From Pseudomonas lurida (GTDB lineage: Bacteria; Pseudomonadota; Gammaproteobacteria; Pseudomonadales; Pseudomonadaceae): DNA of 64,000 nucleotides. The translations under genes and the position numbers were made by a program. How positions within the stretch are numbered: the stretch's first letter is position 1; every line of letters starts with the position of its first letter. Location of the stretch: assembly GCF_013522705.1 (NCBI RefSeq), contig NZ_JAAMRE010000012.1:62001-126000 (forward strand). The letters run 5' to 3'. Shown here one piece after another: positions 18,854 to 28,769 of this stretch. The notes beneath the pieces were generated by a model. That model was not told where the DNA came from. It searched no databases and saw only the letters and a program-made list of their open reading frames with translations.

Positions 18854-20497
18854 TTATTCGGCGATGGCGCCGTCCACCAGCACCTGGGCTTCTTCGACCA
18901 GTTGCTTGAGATGGTCTTCACCCACAAAGCTTTCGGCGTAGATCTTGTAGATATCCTCCGTGCCCGATGGCCGTGCGGCAAACCAGCCGTTTTCGGTCAT
19001 CACCTTCAAACCGCCGATCGCCTGGTTGTTGCCCGGCGCGTGGCTGAGGATTTGCTGGATGCGCTCCCCGGCCAGTTCGGTGAAGGTCACCTGTTCCGGC
19101 GACAGCTTACCCAGCAGCGCTTTCTGCGCTGGAGTGGCCCTGGCATCGACACGAATCGCGAACGGTTCGCCCAAGGCGTCGGTCAGGCCACGGTAGATCT
19201 GGCTCGGGTCCTGGCCTTTGCGCGAGGTCATTTCCGCCGCGAGCAATGCCGGGATCAAGCCGTCTTTGTCGGTGCTCCAGACCGTGCCGTCCTTGCGCAG
19301 GAACGACGCCCCGGCGCTTTCTTCCCCGCCAAAGCCCAGGGAGCCTTCGAACAGGCCGTCGGCAAACCATTTGAAGCCCACCGGCACTTCGTACAGGCGG
19401 CGACCGATACGCGCGGCCACGCGGTCGATCAGGCCACTGCTGACCACGGTCTTGCCTACGGCCGCATCGGCGCGCCAGCCGGGACGGTTCTGGAACAGGT
19501 AATCGATGGACACTGCCAGGTAGTTATTCGGCGCCAACAGGCCGCCGGACGGAGTGACGATGCCGTGGCGATCGTGGTCCGGGTCGCAGGCGAAGGCCAC
19601 GTCGAAGCGTTCCTTGAGGCCGATCAAGCCTTGCATGGCGTAGCTGGAGGACGGGTCCATGCGAATCTGGCCGTCCCAGTCGACGCTCATGAAACGGAAG
19701 GTGGCGTCGACTTCGGTGTTCACCACCTCCAGATTCAAGCGGTAATGCTCGGCGATCGCCGACCAATAGCGCACCCCTGCTCCGCCCAGCGGATCGACGC
19801 CCAGACGCAGATCGGCGCTGCGAATGGCATCCATATCGATCACATTGACCAGGTCGGCCACGTAGCTGTTGAGGTAGTCATGGCGATGGGTGGTGTCAGC
19901 CTTGAGCGCCTGGGCGTGGCTGATGCGCTTGACGCCGGCGAGCCCGTTGGCCAACAGCTCGTTGGCCTTGGCCTCGATCCACTTGGTGACGTGGGTGTCC
20001 GCCGGGCCACCGTTGGGCGGGTTGTATTTGTAGCCGCCACTCTGCGGCGGGTTGTGGGACGGCGTGATCACGATGCCGTCAGCCAGGCCGCTGGTGCGAC
20101 CGCGGTTGTAGCAGATGATGGCGTGGGAAATCGCCGGGGTCGGCGTGTATTCATCGCCTTCGGCCAGCATGACGTGCACGCCGTTGGCGGCCAGGACTTC
20201 CAGGGCACTCGCGCCGGCGGGAGTGGACAGCGCGTGGGTATCCAGGCCAACGAACAGCGGGCCATTGATACCCTGGGCTTCGCGGTACAGGCAGATGGCC
20301 TGACTGATCGCAAGCACGTGCCACTCGTTGAAGCTCAGTTCAAACGAGTTACCACGGTGCCCGGAGGTGCCGAACGCGACGCGCTGGGTGGAGATTGCTG
20401 CATCAGGCTGGCCGGTGTAATAGGCCGTGACCAGTCGCGGGATATCCACCAGCAACTGCGCCGGCGCCGGTTTGCCCGCAAAAGGACTGATTGTCAT
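18854..20497 (-). CDS. pgm: Phosphoglucomutase (alpha-D-glucose phosphate-specific)
   Basis: 547-residue enzyme interconverting glucose 1-phosphate and glucose 6-phosphate. The active-site serine loop is [17 protein letters not shown] (around residue 145), the metal loop is [17 protein letters not shown], the sugar-binding loop is [16 protein letters not shown], and the C-terminal phosphate-binding loop is [16 protein letters not shown]. All four are intact. The N-terminus ([10 protein letters not shown]) is also typical. GAGG lies 7 bases before the ATG. It functions in glycogen, trehalose and exopolysaccharide precursor supply. Confidence 0.95.
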   Translation of the reverse strand: MTISPFAGKPAPAQLLVDIPRLVTAYYTGQPDAAISTQRVAFGTSGHRGNSFELSFNEWHVLAISQAICLYREAQGINGPLFVGLDTHALSTPAGASALEVLAANGVHVMLAEGDEYTPTPAISHAIICYNRGRTSGLADGIVITPSHNPPQSGGYKYNPPNGGPADTHVTKWIEAKANELLANGLAGVKRISHAQALKADTTHRHDYLNSYVADLVNVIDMDAIRSADLRLGVDPLGGAGVRYWSAIAEHYRLNLEVVNTEVDATFRFMSVDWDGQIRMDPSSSYAMQGLIGLKERFDVAFACDPDHDRHGIVTPSGGLLAPNNYLAVSIDYLFQNRPGWRADAAVGKTVVSSGLIDRVAARIGRRLYEVPVGFKWFADGLFEGSLGFGGEESAGASFLRKDGTVWSTDKDGLIPALLAAEMTSRKGQDPSQIYRGLTDALGEPFAIRVDARATPAQKALLGKLSPEQVTFTELAGERIQQILSHAPGNNQAIGGLKVMTENGWFAARPSGTEDIYKIYAESFVGEDHLKQLVEEAQVLVDGAIAE

Positions 20498-20594
20498 GCA
20501 TAAACCTCGGATAGAAGAATTCGGAAAAAATGCCAGTTTACTGAGAGTTGGACTACTGCGCGACGGGATCGATCCTACAGCAGCAATAGAAATT

Positions 20595-22001
20595 TCAACC
20601 AGTCTTCGCTTGGCGCAGGGCTTCGCTCAGGGCTATCAACGCGATGTCCAGGTTGGGCTGACCGGGGAAGGTATGGCTTAAGCGCAGATGCTGGTGATGC
20701 AACCCGCTGACGCTGAACAGTTCGCCGGGGGCAATGACGACCTGTCGCACCAGCATTTGCTGGAATACTTTGCGCATGTCCACCGCTCGCGTGGACGCCA
20801 GCCAGAACGTGGCGCCGGCCCTGGGCATTTGATATGTCACCTGCCCGCCCAAGTGCTGCGTCAGGCGTTGGCTCATCTGCAGGGCTTGTGCGCGCAGGTG
20901 TTCGCGCAGGGCCACCAGGTGCTGGTCGATACGGCCGCTGTGGTACAGCCGCGCAATGGCGCGCTGGCGGATCGACGATAAGCGGAACGAACGCAGCAGG
21001 AACTGGCGCTGCAATTCGCGACCCATGCGCCGGCTCAACAGATAGCCATAGGGGGCTTCCGAGCCGAGGGTTTTCTCGAACGAGGAAAATACGATCAGCC
21101 GCTCCGGGTTGACCAGATCGCGCAACGGAGCAGGTGCTGCATCGAGACTTAACTCGCCCAGGCTGTCGTTCTCCAGCAGCCAGCAGCCGTATTGGTTCAG
21201 TCGCTGCGCAACATCCAGGCGATCTTCCACCGGCATCGCCACGCCCGAAGGCAGGCTGACCGTGGACGACAGCATTACCAGGTGCACCGGCTCTTCGCGC
21301 AACAGTCGCTCAAGCGCCGCGCTGTCAAGGCGCCCTTGCGCGGTCCAGGGCAGCTCGATGACACGCACCCCCGCGCCTTGCAGCAGGCGCAGGATCAGCC
21401 AGTCACACGGCGATTCGACCACCACGGCGGTGCCTCTGAGGCCCAGCACTTCGATCAGGATATCCAGCACCCCGCGCACATCGGCGCCGATGTAGACATC
21501 ATCGGCGTGCCAGCAATGGGTGGGCGATGAGGTGTAGCGTGCCGCCAGCGCCGCGCGCAGTTCCCAGACACCGCAAGGCTGCGACCAGGGCTGCAGATGA
21601 CCAGGGTACTGGCGCACCAGTTCGCGCTCCAGACGCAGCAAGGTGGCATCCAGAGCACCCAGCAAAGCCGGCTCATCGCCGCTCAGCACCAGCATGTCCG
21701 GACGCCGGGCGGCGGCGTACAGCCGGTCGAGCAGGTCGCCACCCATCCAGGCCATGGGATTGGCCGACATCGGCCAGGCGTAATAGCCGGATTTGGCTAC
21801 GGAGTAGACGCGTCCTTCCTTCTCCAGCAACGAGTAGGCGTACTGGATGGTCGAGATCGATACGTTCAGGCGCGCCGCCAGCTGCCGCAGCGACGGCAGT
21901 TTGACCCGCGTGTCGGTGCTGACTTCGTTAATCAGGTTGATCATGTAGCGATAGACCGCCTGGTACGCGAAGTCGGCCTGGCGCTCGCTGCGCAGGGTCA
22001 T
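20595..22001 (-). CDS. MocR/PdxR-type GntR regulator with aminotransferase-like domain
   Basis: 468-residue transcription factor. The first 80 residues form a winged helix of the GntR class ([40 protein letters not shown]). The rest is a fold-type I aminotransferase-like domain, with a Lys-containing segment [21 protein letters not shown] where PLP is expected to bind. MocR proteins use PLP or an adduct as effector. Its ATG overlaps the stop of the upstream 474-residue gene (ATGA at 21998-22001), so the two are co-translated. It probably controls its own operon or an amino-acid or vitamin pathway nearby. Confidence 0.87.
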   Translation of the reverse strand: MTLRSERQADFAYQAVYRYMINLINEVSTDTRVKLPSLRQLAARLNVSISTIQYAYSLLEKEGRVYSVAKSGYYAWPMSANPMAWMGGDLLDRLYAAARRPDMLVLSGDEPALLGALDATLLRLERELVRQYPGHLQPWSQPCGVWELRAALAARYTSSPTHCWHADDVYIGADVRGVLDILIEVLGLRGTAVVVESPCDWLILRLLQGAGVRVIELPWTAQGRLDSAALERLLREEPVHLVMLSSTVSLPSGVAMPVEDRLDVAQRLNQYGCWLLENDSLGELSLDAAPAPLRDLVNPERLIVFSSFEKTLGSEAPYGYLLSRRMGRELQRQFLLRSFRLSSIRQRAIARLYHSGRIDQHLVALREHLRAQALQMSQRLTQHLGGQVTYQMPRAGATFWLASTRAVDMRKVFQQMLVRQVVIAPGELFSVSGLHHQHLRLSHTFPGQPNLDIALIALSEALRQAKTG

Positions 22002-23422
22002 CGCCCGGACAGTTGAAAGGCCGGTATCGCGCCTTGCGCCATGGCTCGCGCGTTGCGCTGTCGGCCGTGGGCGTCGGTCAACGGCCGCTTACGGTACAGG
22101 TGCTGCAGCAAGGGCAGCGGTAAACCACTGGTGTCGCTGACCCATTGTTGCAGCATCTCGGCGCAGGGCTTGCCCTGCAGCGCCTTGTGCAGCTCGGGCA
22201 GTGCGACCAGCATGCCTGGATGGCATTGGCGCAGATACCCTTCCAACCGTTGTCCGTGATGGATAAACGGCGAAAATAACAGGCAGATCAGCTGGGTTTC
22301 ATCCAGCCCGAAGAATTGCTGGGCAAAGGTGCTCGACAGCACGCGCCCTTCGCTGGAGCCGGCCTCGGCGAGCAATTGCTCGGGCATGTGCAGACGCTGC
22401 ATGTATTGGGTGGCCTGCTGGATAAACCCGTCGACGCCGTCTTCATAGCGCAGGTCGCGCAGGCACTCGGCCTGCAGGCCGCGCAAATGTGCCATCAGCA
22501 GCGGGTTGGAATAGCTGGGATGACTGAAATGAAAACCCAACGGATCGGGGGTGTAGGCCATGAATTCAGTCAGCAGCGTGGTCGACTCCAGGTCGACATC
22601 CTTGAGCAGGTCGGCGATACCGATATAGGCCAGGTGCCTGTGCCCCGGCGGGTTGGGGTTCTCGTGCGCCACATAGTGATCGCCGTACACGTCGCGATAA
22701 TAGCCGGCGCTCCACTCGTCCATGCGCGCGAACAACTCGTTGAGCGAGCGCGCGCGGGCTTTGGGCATGGCCACCCCTGCCCCTTCTGCGGTTTTTTTCA
22801 GCCAGGCGAGAAACTGGCTTTGCTTGCGCGGAGAGTCGCCGCTGACTACCGCGTGCACGCCGCCGCCCCACGTGGTAGCGCGCAGGTAAAAATCACCCAG
22901 GGCCAGATAGGTGTCATTGCACAAGGTTGCGCGGCAATCGCCGGAGCTCAAGTGCCCCACCATCAACATGTTGCGCTGGCTGACCGCACGGCCCAGGGCT
23001 GACGCCGGGCGCAGGTGATTGAAGGGCTGGACTTCCTGGCTTTCCACCATCAGCAATTCGACACGCGGGTCGTCGTGGAGAAACAGACGGCTGTAGCCCT
23101 GATTGAGGGTTTCCAGCTGGCCCTCGGTCATTCCAGCATGGCGCAACGTCGCGACCCGCAACTGAAAGGTGCGCGGCGCGCGGCCGGCAATGGTCAGCTG
23201 GGCGGCACGTAACAGTGCCAGGGTGTAACTGCTGACTTCACCCCCTCCATGGGCCACCAGCACTTTGTAGTCACCGACCTGCTCCATGCCTCCGGCGGCC
23301 ACGACAATGCGCTGGACCAATAACTGAAGTGCCGTCCTGCCCGAGCGCGTAAAGTGCCCGATCAATCGTTGCAGAACTTGCTGATAAACATGATTCATAG
23401 CCTGTTCGTGAATAGTGCTCAT
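21998..23422 (-). CDS. Unrecognised 474-residue protein coupled to MocR regulator
   Basis: I do not recognise the family. The protein is soluble-looking, with no signal peptide or membrane segment. Notable segments are YKVLVAHGGGEVSSYTLALLRAAQ, FLHDDPRVELLMVESQEVQPFN and VHAVVSGDSPRKQSQFLAWLKKT. The first segment has a glycine-rich turn after a strand, as in nucleotide- or cofactor-binding folds, but this is not diagnostic. The stop codon overlaps the MocR start by ATGA. About 700 bp of non-coding DNA lies upstream. The fixed linkage to MocR suggests both act on the same metabolite or process. Confidence 0.7.
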   Translation of the reverse strand: MSTIHEQAMNHVYQQVLQRLIGHFTRSGRTALQLLVQRIVVAAGGMEQVGDYKVLVAHGGGEVSSYTLALLRAAQLTIAGRAPRTFQLRVATLRHAGMTEGQLETLNQGYSRLFLHDDPRVELLMVESQEVQPFNHLRPASALGRAVSQRNMLMVGHLSSGDCRATLCNDTYLALGDFYLRATTWGGGVHAVVSGDSPRKQSQFLAWLKKTAEGAGVAMPKARARSLNELFARMDEWSAGYYRDVYGDHYVAHENPNPPGHRHLAYIGIADLLKDVDLESTTLLTEFMAYTPDPLGFHFSHPSYSNPLLMAHLRGLQAECLRDLRYEDGVDGFIQQATQYMQRLHMPEQLLAEAGSSEGRVLSSTFAQQFFGLDETQLICLLFSPFIHHGQRLEGYLRQCHPGMLVALPELHKALQGKPCAEMLQQWVSDTSGLPLPLLQHLYRKRPLTDAHGRQRNARAMAQGAIPAFQLSGR

Positions 23423-23827
23423 AGTTCTACTACCTGAGTTGAAATATCAGTTTCAAGCAACTGCCGACAGTGTGTGCTTGACCCTCTGCGCGTGTAGGAA
23501 ATTCGCACTTCGCGCCGTACGCCGATGAATAGACACTAGCACCGCGCGACAAAATGACAGGACTCACCCAGCGCAATTAACGCTGTTCCACACGCTTGCA
23601 AGCTTATGAAATCAGTGGAAAAACCACCTGGCCGCGCTCGTCTTAGGAAGACTCTGACAATGTCCTACGCATGTTTAACCGAACATTTAAAGAAGCGTCC
23701 GACAAACAAGTCAAAGCAACTTGATCCCGCAGCGGCCTGAGACTTTTGATCAAAACTCGCGTATGCAAAAGTCACGTCCAATAACACGCACCTAGTTTCT
23801 GCCACCCTCGTTTGTCGCTTCATGAAT

Positions 23828-23893
23828 TCAATCATTGCTCAATCCTTGAGATGCATTTGAAGTCGCAATTATCAGTGCTTGAACAATGATTAA
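23828..23893. repeat. Imperfect 15-bp inverted repeat
   Basis: TCAATCATTGCTCAA (23828-23842) and TTGAACAATGATTAA (23879-23893) are reverse complements at 13 of 15 positions, with a 36-bp spacer. They are about 400 bp upstream of the 474-residue gene start. They could be a pair of operator half-sites, but the function is unknown. Confidence 0.4.
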
Positions 23894-23964
23894 TAGATAC
23901 AGAAGCTGGGCGAAAACCAGTGCAGATAGCCTACAAACAGCGAGTCGACCGCGCAGATACGACA

Positions 23965-23991
23965 ACGCCGCACTGGAAATCAGCGCGGCGT
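23965..23991. terminator. Possible transcription terminator or hairpin after the dehydrogenase gene
   Basis: ACGCCGC (23965-23971) pairs with GCGGCGT (23985-23991) around a 13-base loop, about 140 bp past the 3' end of the dehydrogenase gene on the minus strand. No clear U-tract follows in either direction, so the assignment is weak. Confidence 0.35.
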
Positions 23992-24130
23992 CGGGGGGCA
24001 AGGGCAGGAATCAGGGGCTGAAGCGCTATTGCGGTCACTTCAGGAGAGGCACGGGTTAAGCCCTCACAAATGGCACATTTGCCCCATGCGCCGTTGGCCA
24101 GTGCTAGCCGTTTACGAATCTTCCTACGCG

Positions 24131-25153
24131 CTAAACAGCTTCAACCTGCAGCGCCACACGTTCACGGCACGGGCATTCGTCCATATAGCGGTGCGCTTCC
24201 ACAAATTGATCGAACGCGAACACCGTGGTTTTCAGCGGTACCAGCACGCGGTCGGCGGTCAGCTGATTGATATCACGCAGGGCACGCTGCAGGGCAATGT
24301 GGTCCTGGGTAATCCCGAGTTCCGGCTTACCGGTGAAATTACCGATGCAGTGCACAAAGAACTGAATGTTCTTCTGAAACGCCGCACAGGCCGGGAACGG
24401 CGTCTGATTACCGCCCTGCAGGCCATACAGAACCAGGCTGCCGCGCGGTGCCAGCACATCGCCGAGCAACGACATCTGCGGACCACCCAGGCCATCGAAC
24501 ACTACGTCTACGCCGCGATTGTCGGTGAACTTGTTGATCTGCATGAGCAAATCCTGCTCTTCGGTGACGATCACCTTCTCCGCGCCAAGGGACAGCAGGT
24601 ACTCGCGTTCCGCGCTGTCCTTGGTCGCGGCGATTACCCGCACACCCAGCGCCTTGCCCAGTTGTACGAAGGACGGTCCGGCACAGTGGCTGGCATCGGT
24701 CACCAAGGCGAATTGGCCAGGCTTGACCCGTGCCAGATCCACGTAGGCAAAGTAGGCAATCAACAGCGGTGTGTAGTGCACGCTGGCCTGGACCGGGTTC
24801 AAGACGTCCGGATAGCGGGTCAAGGCCGAACGGGGCAGGACGATCATTTCGCCATACACCGGATAATCGTTGGGGCTCTCGGCCGGAAAACTGGCAACCT
24901 TGTCGCCCACCGCCAAGTCATCCACGCCTTCGCCGACGGCGACAACCACCCCCGCCATCTCGTGACCGAGGCCGGAGGGCAAGCGTGCGTGGGAAGACGC
25001 CAGGTTCTGGCGCCACAAAATGTCATACCAACTGATCCCGATCGCTTCGACACGCACCTGCACTTCGCCCGGTGCGGGCAGCGCGGCCGCATGCTCTTCG
25101 CATTTGAGCACCTCGGCCGGACCAAACTTGTGAAAACGAATCGTGCGGGACAT
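24131..25153 (-). CDS. NAD(P)-dependent alcohol dehydrogenase/quinone oxidoreductase (MDR superfamily)
   Basis: 340-residue medium-chain dehydrogenase/reductase. I chose the ATG at 25153 because GAGG lies six bases before it and the following sequence (MSRTIRFHKFGPAEVLKCEE) is the usual quinone-reductase-like start. The GroES-like domain has GLGHEMAGVVVAVGEGVDDLAVGDKV. The Rossmann part has FALVTDASHCAGPSFVQLGKALGVRVIAATKDSAE. The zinc-binding Cys positions of classical alcohol dehydrogenases are not obvious, so it is closer to zinc-independent quinone oxidoreductases. It is divergent from a LysR regulator, which probably controls it. Confidence 0.85.
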   Translation of the reverse strand: MSRTIRFHKFGPAEVLKCEEHAAALPAPGEVQVRVEAIGISWYDILWRQNLASSHARLPSGLGHEMAGVVVAVGEGVDDLAVGDKVASFPAESPNDYPVYGEMIVLPRSALTRYPDVLNPVQASVHYTPLLIAYFAYVDLARVKPGQFALVTDASHCAGPSFVQLGKALGVRVIAATKDSAEREYLLSLGAEKVIVTEEQDLLMQINKFTDNRGVDVVFDGLGGPQMSLLGDVLAPRGSLVLYGLQGGNQTPFPACAAFQKNIQFFVHCIGNFTGKPELGITQDHIALQRALRDINQLTADRVLVPLKTTVFAFDQFVEAHRYMDECPCRERVALQVEAV

Positions 25154-25420
25154 CGCAAACCTCGCCAAATTAACCTCTAATGCCATGAACTCTATCTGGG
25201 CTTTCCAGGCAAGGCCATTGGTCACCATTAATAGTCGACATGCCTGTCATTGATTCCGCGTCTGATGAATAGACCTTAAGTATCGTAGGAAAACTCAATT
25301 AGCCGGTGCAGAGTACCAGCCTTTCCCCGTAAGATTCATGCCGGTCATGCTTCCAGACGCAACCCAAGGGCTTGCCTATGACTGATCTCGTCAAGTTTGC
25401 TGACTCTGCCAGGACACAAG

Positions 25421-26335
25421 ATGAACCGTAACGACCTGCGTCGTGTCGACCTGAACCTCTTGATCGTATTCGAAACCTTGATGCATGAGCGCAGTGTGAC
25501 CCGCGCCGCCGAGAAATTGTTCCTCGGCCAGCCGGCCATCAGCGCGGCATTGTCGCGCCTACGCAGTTTGTTCGACGACCCACTGTTCGTGCGCACCGGG
25601 CGCAGCATGGAACCGTCCGCCCGCGCGGTGGAAATCTTCGCCCTGCTCTCCCCGGCCCTGGACTCGATTTCCACCGCGGTCAGCCGCGCCGCCGAGTTCG
25701 ACCCGGCCACCAGCACTGCGGTGTTCCGTATCGGCCTGTCCGACGACGTCGAATTCGCCCTGCTGCCGCAACTGCTCAAACGCCTGCGCGCCGAAGCTCC
25801 CGGGATCGTACTGGTGGTGCGCCGCGTCAACTACATCCTGATGCCCGGCCTGCTGGCCTCCGGCGAAATCTCCATCGGCGTGAGCTACACCGCTGACCTG
25901 CCGGCCAACGCCAAGCGCAAAGTGCTGCGCCGCAGCCTGCCCAAACTGTTGCGCGCCGACAGTGTGCCCGGCTCCCTGAGCCTCGACGACTTCTGCGCCC
26001 GCCCCCACGCGCTCGTATCCTTCGCCGGCGACCTGAGCGGCTTTATCGATGAAGAGCTGGAAAAACTCGGTCGCAAGCGTCACGTCGTACTCGCCGTGCC
26101 GCAATTCAACGGCCTGGGCACCTTGCTCGCCGGCACCGACATCCTCGCCACCGTGCCGGACTACGCGGCCGAGGCGCTGACCTCTGCCGGTGGGCTGCGC
26201 GCGGAAGACCCGCCGTTGCCGGTACGCAGTTTTGAACTGCACATGGCGTGGCGCGGTTCGCAGGATAACGATCCGGGTGAACGGTGGTTGCGGTCGCGGA
26301 TACAGATGTTTTTCGGGGACCCTGAGAGTCTTTAG
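25421..26335 (+). CDS. LysR-family transcriptional regulator
   Basis: 304-residue LTTR. The winged helix is at residues about 5-64 (DLRRVDLNLLIVFETLMHERSVTRAAEKLFLGQPAISAALSRLRSLFDDPLFVRTGRSMEPS), followed by the effector-binding domain. I chose the ATG at 25421 because AGGA lies just upstream and the reading frame then begins with the family-typical MNRNDLRRVDLNLL. It is divergent from the alcohol dehydrogenase gene across a 267-bp gap, which should contain both promoters. That gap shows no operator I can assign with confidence. Confidence 0.92.
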   Translation: MNRNDLRRVDLNLLIVFETLMHERSVTRAAEKLFLGQPAISAALSRLRSLFDDPLFVRTGRSMEPSARAVEIFALLSPALDSISTAVSRAAEFDPATSTAVFRIGLSDDVEFALLPQLLKRLRAEAPGIVLVVRRVNYILMPGLLASGEISIGVSYTADLPANAKRKVLRRSLPKLLRADSVPGSLSLDDFCARPHALVSFAGDLSGFIDEELEKLGRKRHVVLAVPQFNGLGTLLAGTDILATVPDYAAEALTSAGGLRAEDPPLPVRSFELHMAWRGSQDNDPGERWLRSRIQMFFGDPESL

Positions 26336-26727
26336 GCGTTATTGGGCAGTCTGTTCGACTGAACATTTCCGCCTTTCCACAAACCATGGAGCTCCATTCA
26401 CTTCCGGTAGATTGCAACATTGAGGGCACGTCTGTGGGCATGCTTTGGATGGTTTGAAAAGGATGCCCCCAGCCTGAGGCCCAACAGTTCCATTCTCGAA
26501 CAGTCTCCCCCTGCGCTGTTCCCAACCGCCGTTGAGCGCTAGTCGATGACCTCAGTTAATGGCTGAACCTCCGTACGAAAACAAGTGGGGGATAGTCGTG
26601 TGATCGTCAATCATGGTGGCGCACCATCAATGGATGTGTCCGTTAGCTTGCGCACTTCACAAACCCGCGTGACAAAGCGGCGGCAGGACACTGCCTATCC
26701 CCGCGCGCTTGCGCCTTAACGCCTCAA
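26336..26727. other. Intergenic region between LysR gene and the topoisomerase/helicase operon
   Basis: About 390 bp between convergent transcription units. There is no convincing gene and no clear intrinsic terminator. A minus-strand frame near 26340-26500 reads like protein but has no recognisable family and overlaps the LysR gene, so it is not called. It may be the boundary of an inserted segment. Confidence 0.4.
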
Positions 26728-27750
26728 TCAGGCCCGGCAAATGATTGGGCGCAGCCAAGTATCGCGGTTTCTGGTGCGCAACCACAGGTGGACCTGCGCG
26801 TGATCGGCGTGTTGTGGCTCGGCGTCGACGGCAATCAGGCAATTGCCGGCATCAATCGATTTACCCATCAAAATATCGCGTTTGATCAGGACCGTGTCGC
26901 CATCCCCCGGTAGTTCGTAGCAACCGTCGAGGGTCGACACGAACCACTGGCGCTGGAACCGGGTGATACCCAGAGGCTCACCGGGTACTTGTGCAATGGT
27001 GCGGGTCACGTCACCCGCAACGCTGACGACCGAACCGCCCGCCGCAATGGCCCACAATTCCCCTTTCGGACCTTCGACGCCGGCAATCATATTGATGAAC
27101 GCGCCGGCCTCAGTCGGCCATGGTCCATCAATTCGCTGCCAGGCCCCGCCCACCGGCCGATGCAGGATCAGGCCCGCATACCCCAGCGCGTATATTGCGT
27201 CTTGCGTCTGGACAATGTTGTTGACACCGCCCAGCGTTCCGACAACGTGATCGTCGTGTTCAAGGCGAGCAACATCGCCCGATGTCCAACGATACAACCG
27301 GCGGCTGAACGTACCGATCAACAAGCCATCGCTCGCCCAACACAGGCATTCAGCAAGCTCGACGTTCTGGCCATACGTGGCCACATAACCCAGTGTGCGG
27401 GAGTACCACTCATCGCGCGCGTTGAGCTGTGGATGGGGCGTAACCTGCCGCCATCCAGCCACCTGTCCAAGGTCGGTGTTGGTGATCAGCTCATCTTCGC
27501 TAGTGATCGCCCAGACTTGGCCGTCGCTATCACTGACGATGGCCTGGATGGCATCTGGCACCCAAACCTGTGGTTGCAGGCGTAAATGCTCACCGTCCAG
27601 TTCCCCCCTGATAATCCAGGACGATGTATGACCGCTTTCGTCCGACACGTGCACGGCAAACCAGGGCACCCCGGCGGCCATTGTCAGGTCGGCAAGCTGG
27701 TAGCGCCGGGCGCCATGGGCGGGTGTTGATGGGTTTATGTTGTCGCTCAT
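26728..27750 (-). CDS. Probable beta-propeller protein, third gene of the split topoisomerase/helicase operon
   Basis: 340 residues, no signal peptide, no family I can name. It shows repeated segments of the kind found in beta-propeller blades: QAIVSDSDGQVWAITSEDELI, ASDGLLIGTFSRRLYRWTSGD, TQDAIYALGYAGLILHRPVGG, GVEGPKGELWAIAAGGSVV and RQWFVSTLDGCYELPGDG. Each has a small-residue turn, a W/Y/F strand and then another strand. The start overlaps the stop of the upstream gene (ATGA at 27747-27750), so it is co-translated with the tyrosine-bearing subunit. Propellers commonly serve as protein-interaction platforms or sensors, so an accessory or target-recognition role in the complex is a reasonable inference. 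Confidence 0.7.
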   Translation of the reverse strand: MSDNINPSTPAHGARRYQLADLTMAAGVPWFAVHVSDESGHTSSWIIRGELDGEHLRLQPQVWVPDAIQAIVSDSDGQVWAITSEDELITNTDLGQVAGWRQVTPHPQLNARDEWYSRTLGYVATYGQNVELAECLCWASDGLLIGTFSRRLYRWTSGDVARLEHDDHVVGTLGGVNNIVQTQDAIYALGYAGLILHRPVGGAWQRIDGPWPTEAGAFINMIAGVEGPKGELWAIAAGGSVVSVAGDVTRTIAQVPGEPLGITRFQRQWFVSTLDGCYELPGDGDTVLIKRDILMGKSIDAGNCLIAVDAEPQHADHAQVHLWLRTRNRDTWLRPIICRA

Positions 27751-28769
27751 GTCACAGGCACCGGTTGTTGGGTCACCGTAGAAGGTACGTCGTAGAACAA
27801 AGGCAACTCCCTATTCAGGGGCCAGCCGGCCGCCGTGTAGAACTCACGCGCCTCAATCAGGAGCACCATGGCGACAGCGCGGCCGACACTTTCGCGTTCA
27901 TTCCACGTCATGAACCCTGCCTGCGCCAAGGCAAAACCTTTGACGTTGAAACGTTTGAATTCATCCGAGTTGGCAAGGCCACTGGCCCTGAGGGCCACAT
28001 CCACACCCAGATCCGCGGTGGTATAGACATGGGTCATCCACTCAAGCACATGCTCCAGGTACTCGCCAGTCGTTGGGTTTTTCGCGGGCAGTGTCGGATC
28101 GCCGCGCAGCCGTTTGCGCGTGTGGTTCTGGGCGTCCGTCACAAATTTATGCTGCGATCCTCTGTTCTGTGAATCCTGCATAAACGTCGCGTAGCTCTGG
28201 TCAAGGCTGAAAGACTGCTCCCTGTGCAGTGACCCTCGCAGTGCCTTGTCGGGGATCAAGTGATCGGCATCGTAGCCACGGTAGATATTCAACACCTGGG
28301 CGTTGGCCGCGGACTTGACCCGGGAAATGATTTTGTAGCCGCCCGCCAAGGTGGGCATGCGTAGCAGTTCACGCATCGCTTGCTTGGTGCTGGCATCGAG
28401 CGCGTCGGTGCGCCAGTCGAGCCCATTGATTTTATTGGCCAACGCGACCGTGGCTTCGATTTCCGCACGCAGCACGTCTGCCTGTAGCGGGTAGGCCGCT
28501 TCAATGACGCTGGGCCGCAGGTCCGACACGCTGTACGCCGGGTTGGACAGGATTCTGGAAATCACCTCGCGCGCTTCACGCTCACTCAGTGTGTGCCCAT
28601 CAGTACGCGGGTAGGTAATGCCCGCGACGTCGAATGAGTCAACGAACGTGTGCTGTTGCGCTTGGTGCGCAGCGACAAACGCTGCCTGGGCAACTGCGTC
28701 CGAGGGGTCGCGCAATGCGGCCTCATAGGCGTTTCGCATCAGGGTCATGGTGGCAAAACTGCTACTCAT
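27747..28769 (-). CDS. Putative catalytic-tyrosine subunit of a split type IA topoisomerase
   Basis: 340 residues from the ATG at 28769 (GAGGG about 9 bases upstream; it overlaps the upstream stop by 8 bp). Residues 50-60 read GITYPRTDGHT and continue with LSEREAREVISRIL. This matches the active-site motif of type IA topoisomerases, G-L-I-T/S-Y-x-R-T-D-S, followed by the LSEEA-type helix; Tyr53 (codon 28613-28611) is the predicted nucleophile. No TOPRIM domain is present. The rest is mostly helical and unfamiliar, with basic patches (HTRKRLRGD). The neighbour 28762-33918 encodes TOPRIM and the other topoisomerase motifs but lacks this one at the expected place. I therefore infer that the two polypeptides together make one active site. 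The motif is seen directly; the assembly is inference. Confidence 0.75.
   Translation of the reverse strand: MSSSFATMTLMRNAYEAALRDPSDAVAQAAFVAAHQAQQHTFVDSFDVAGITYPRTDGHTLSEREAREVISRILSNPAYSVSDLRPSVIEAAYPLQADVLRAEIEATVALANKINGLDWRTDALDASTKQAMRELLRMPTLAGGYKIISRVKSAANAQVLNIYRGYDADHLIPDKALRGSLHREQSFSLDQSYATFMQDSQNRGSQHKFVTDAQNHTRKRLRGDPTLPAKNPTTGEYLEHVLEWMTHVYTTADLGVDVALRASGLANSDEFKRFNVKGFALAQAGFMTWNERESVGRAVAMVLLIEAREFYTAAGWPLNRELPLFYDVPSTVTQQPVPVT

Larger units (their letters stand above)
23423..24130. promoter_or_regulatory. Long intergenic region upstream of the 474-residue gene
   Basis: 708 bp with no convincing coding frame. It is AT-richer than its neighbours. It contains an imperfect inverted repeat at 23828-23893 and a G+C-rich hairpin at 23965-23991. 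It should include the promoter of the 474-residue gene (minus) and the 3' end of the dehydrogenase gene (minus). The size leaves room for a small RNA, but I see no specific evidence for one. Confidence 0.5.

Noticed and set aside
26106..26525. 139-codon minus-strand frame at the 3' end of the LysR gene.
   Set aside because: Half overlaps the LysR gene and the rest has no recognisable domain.
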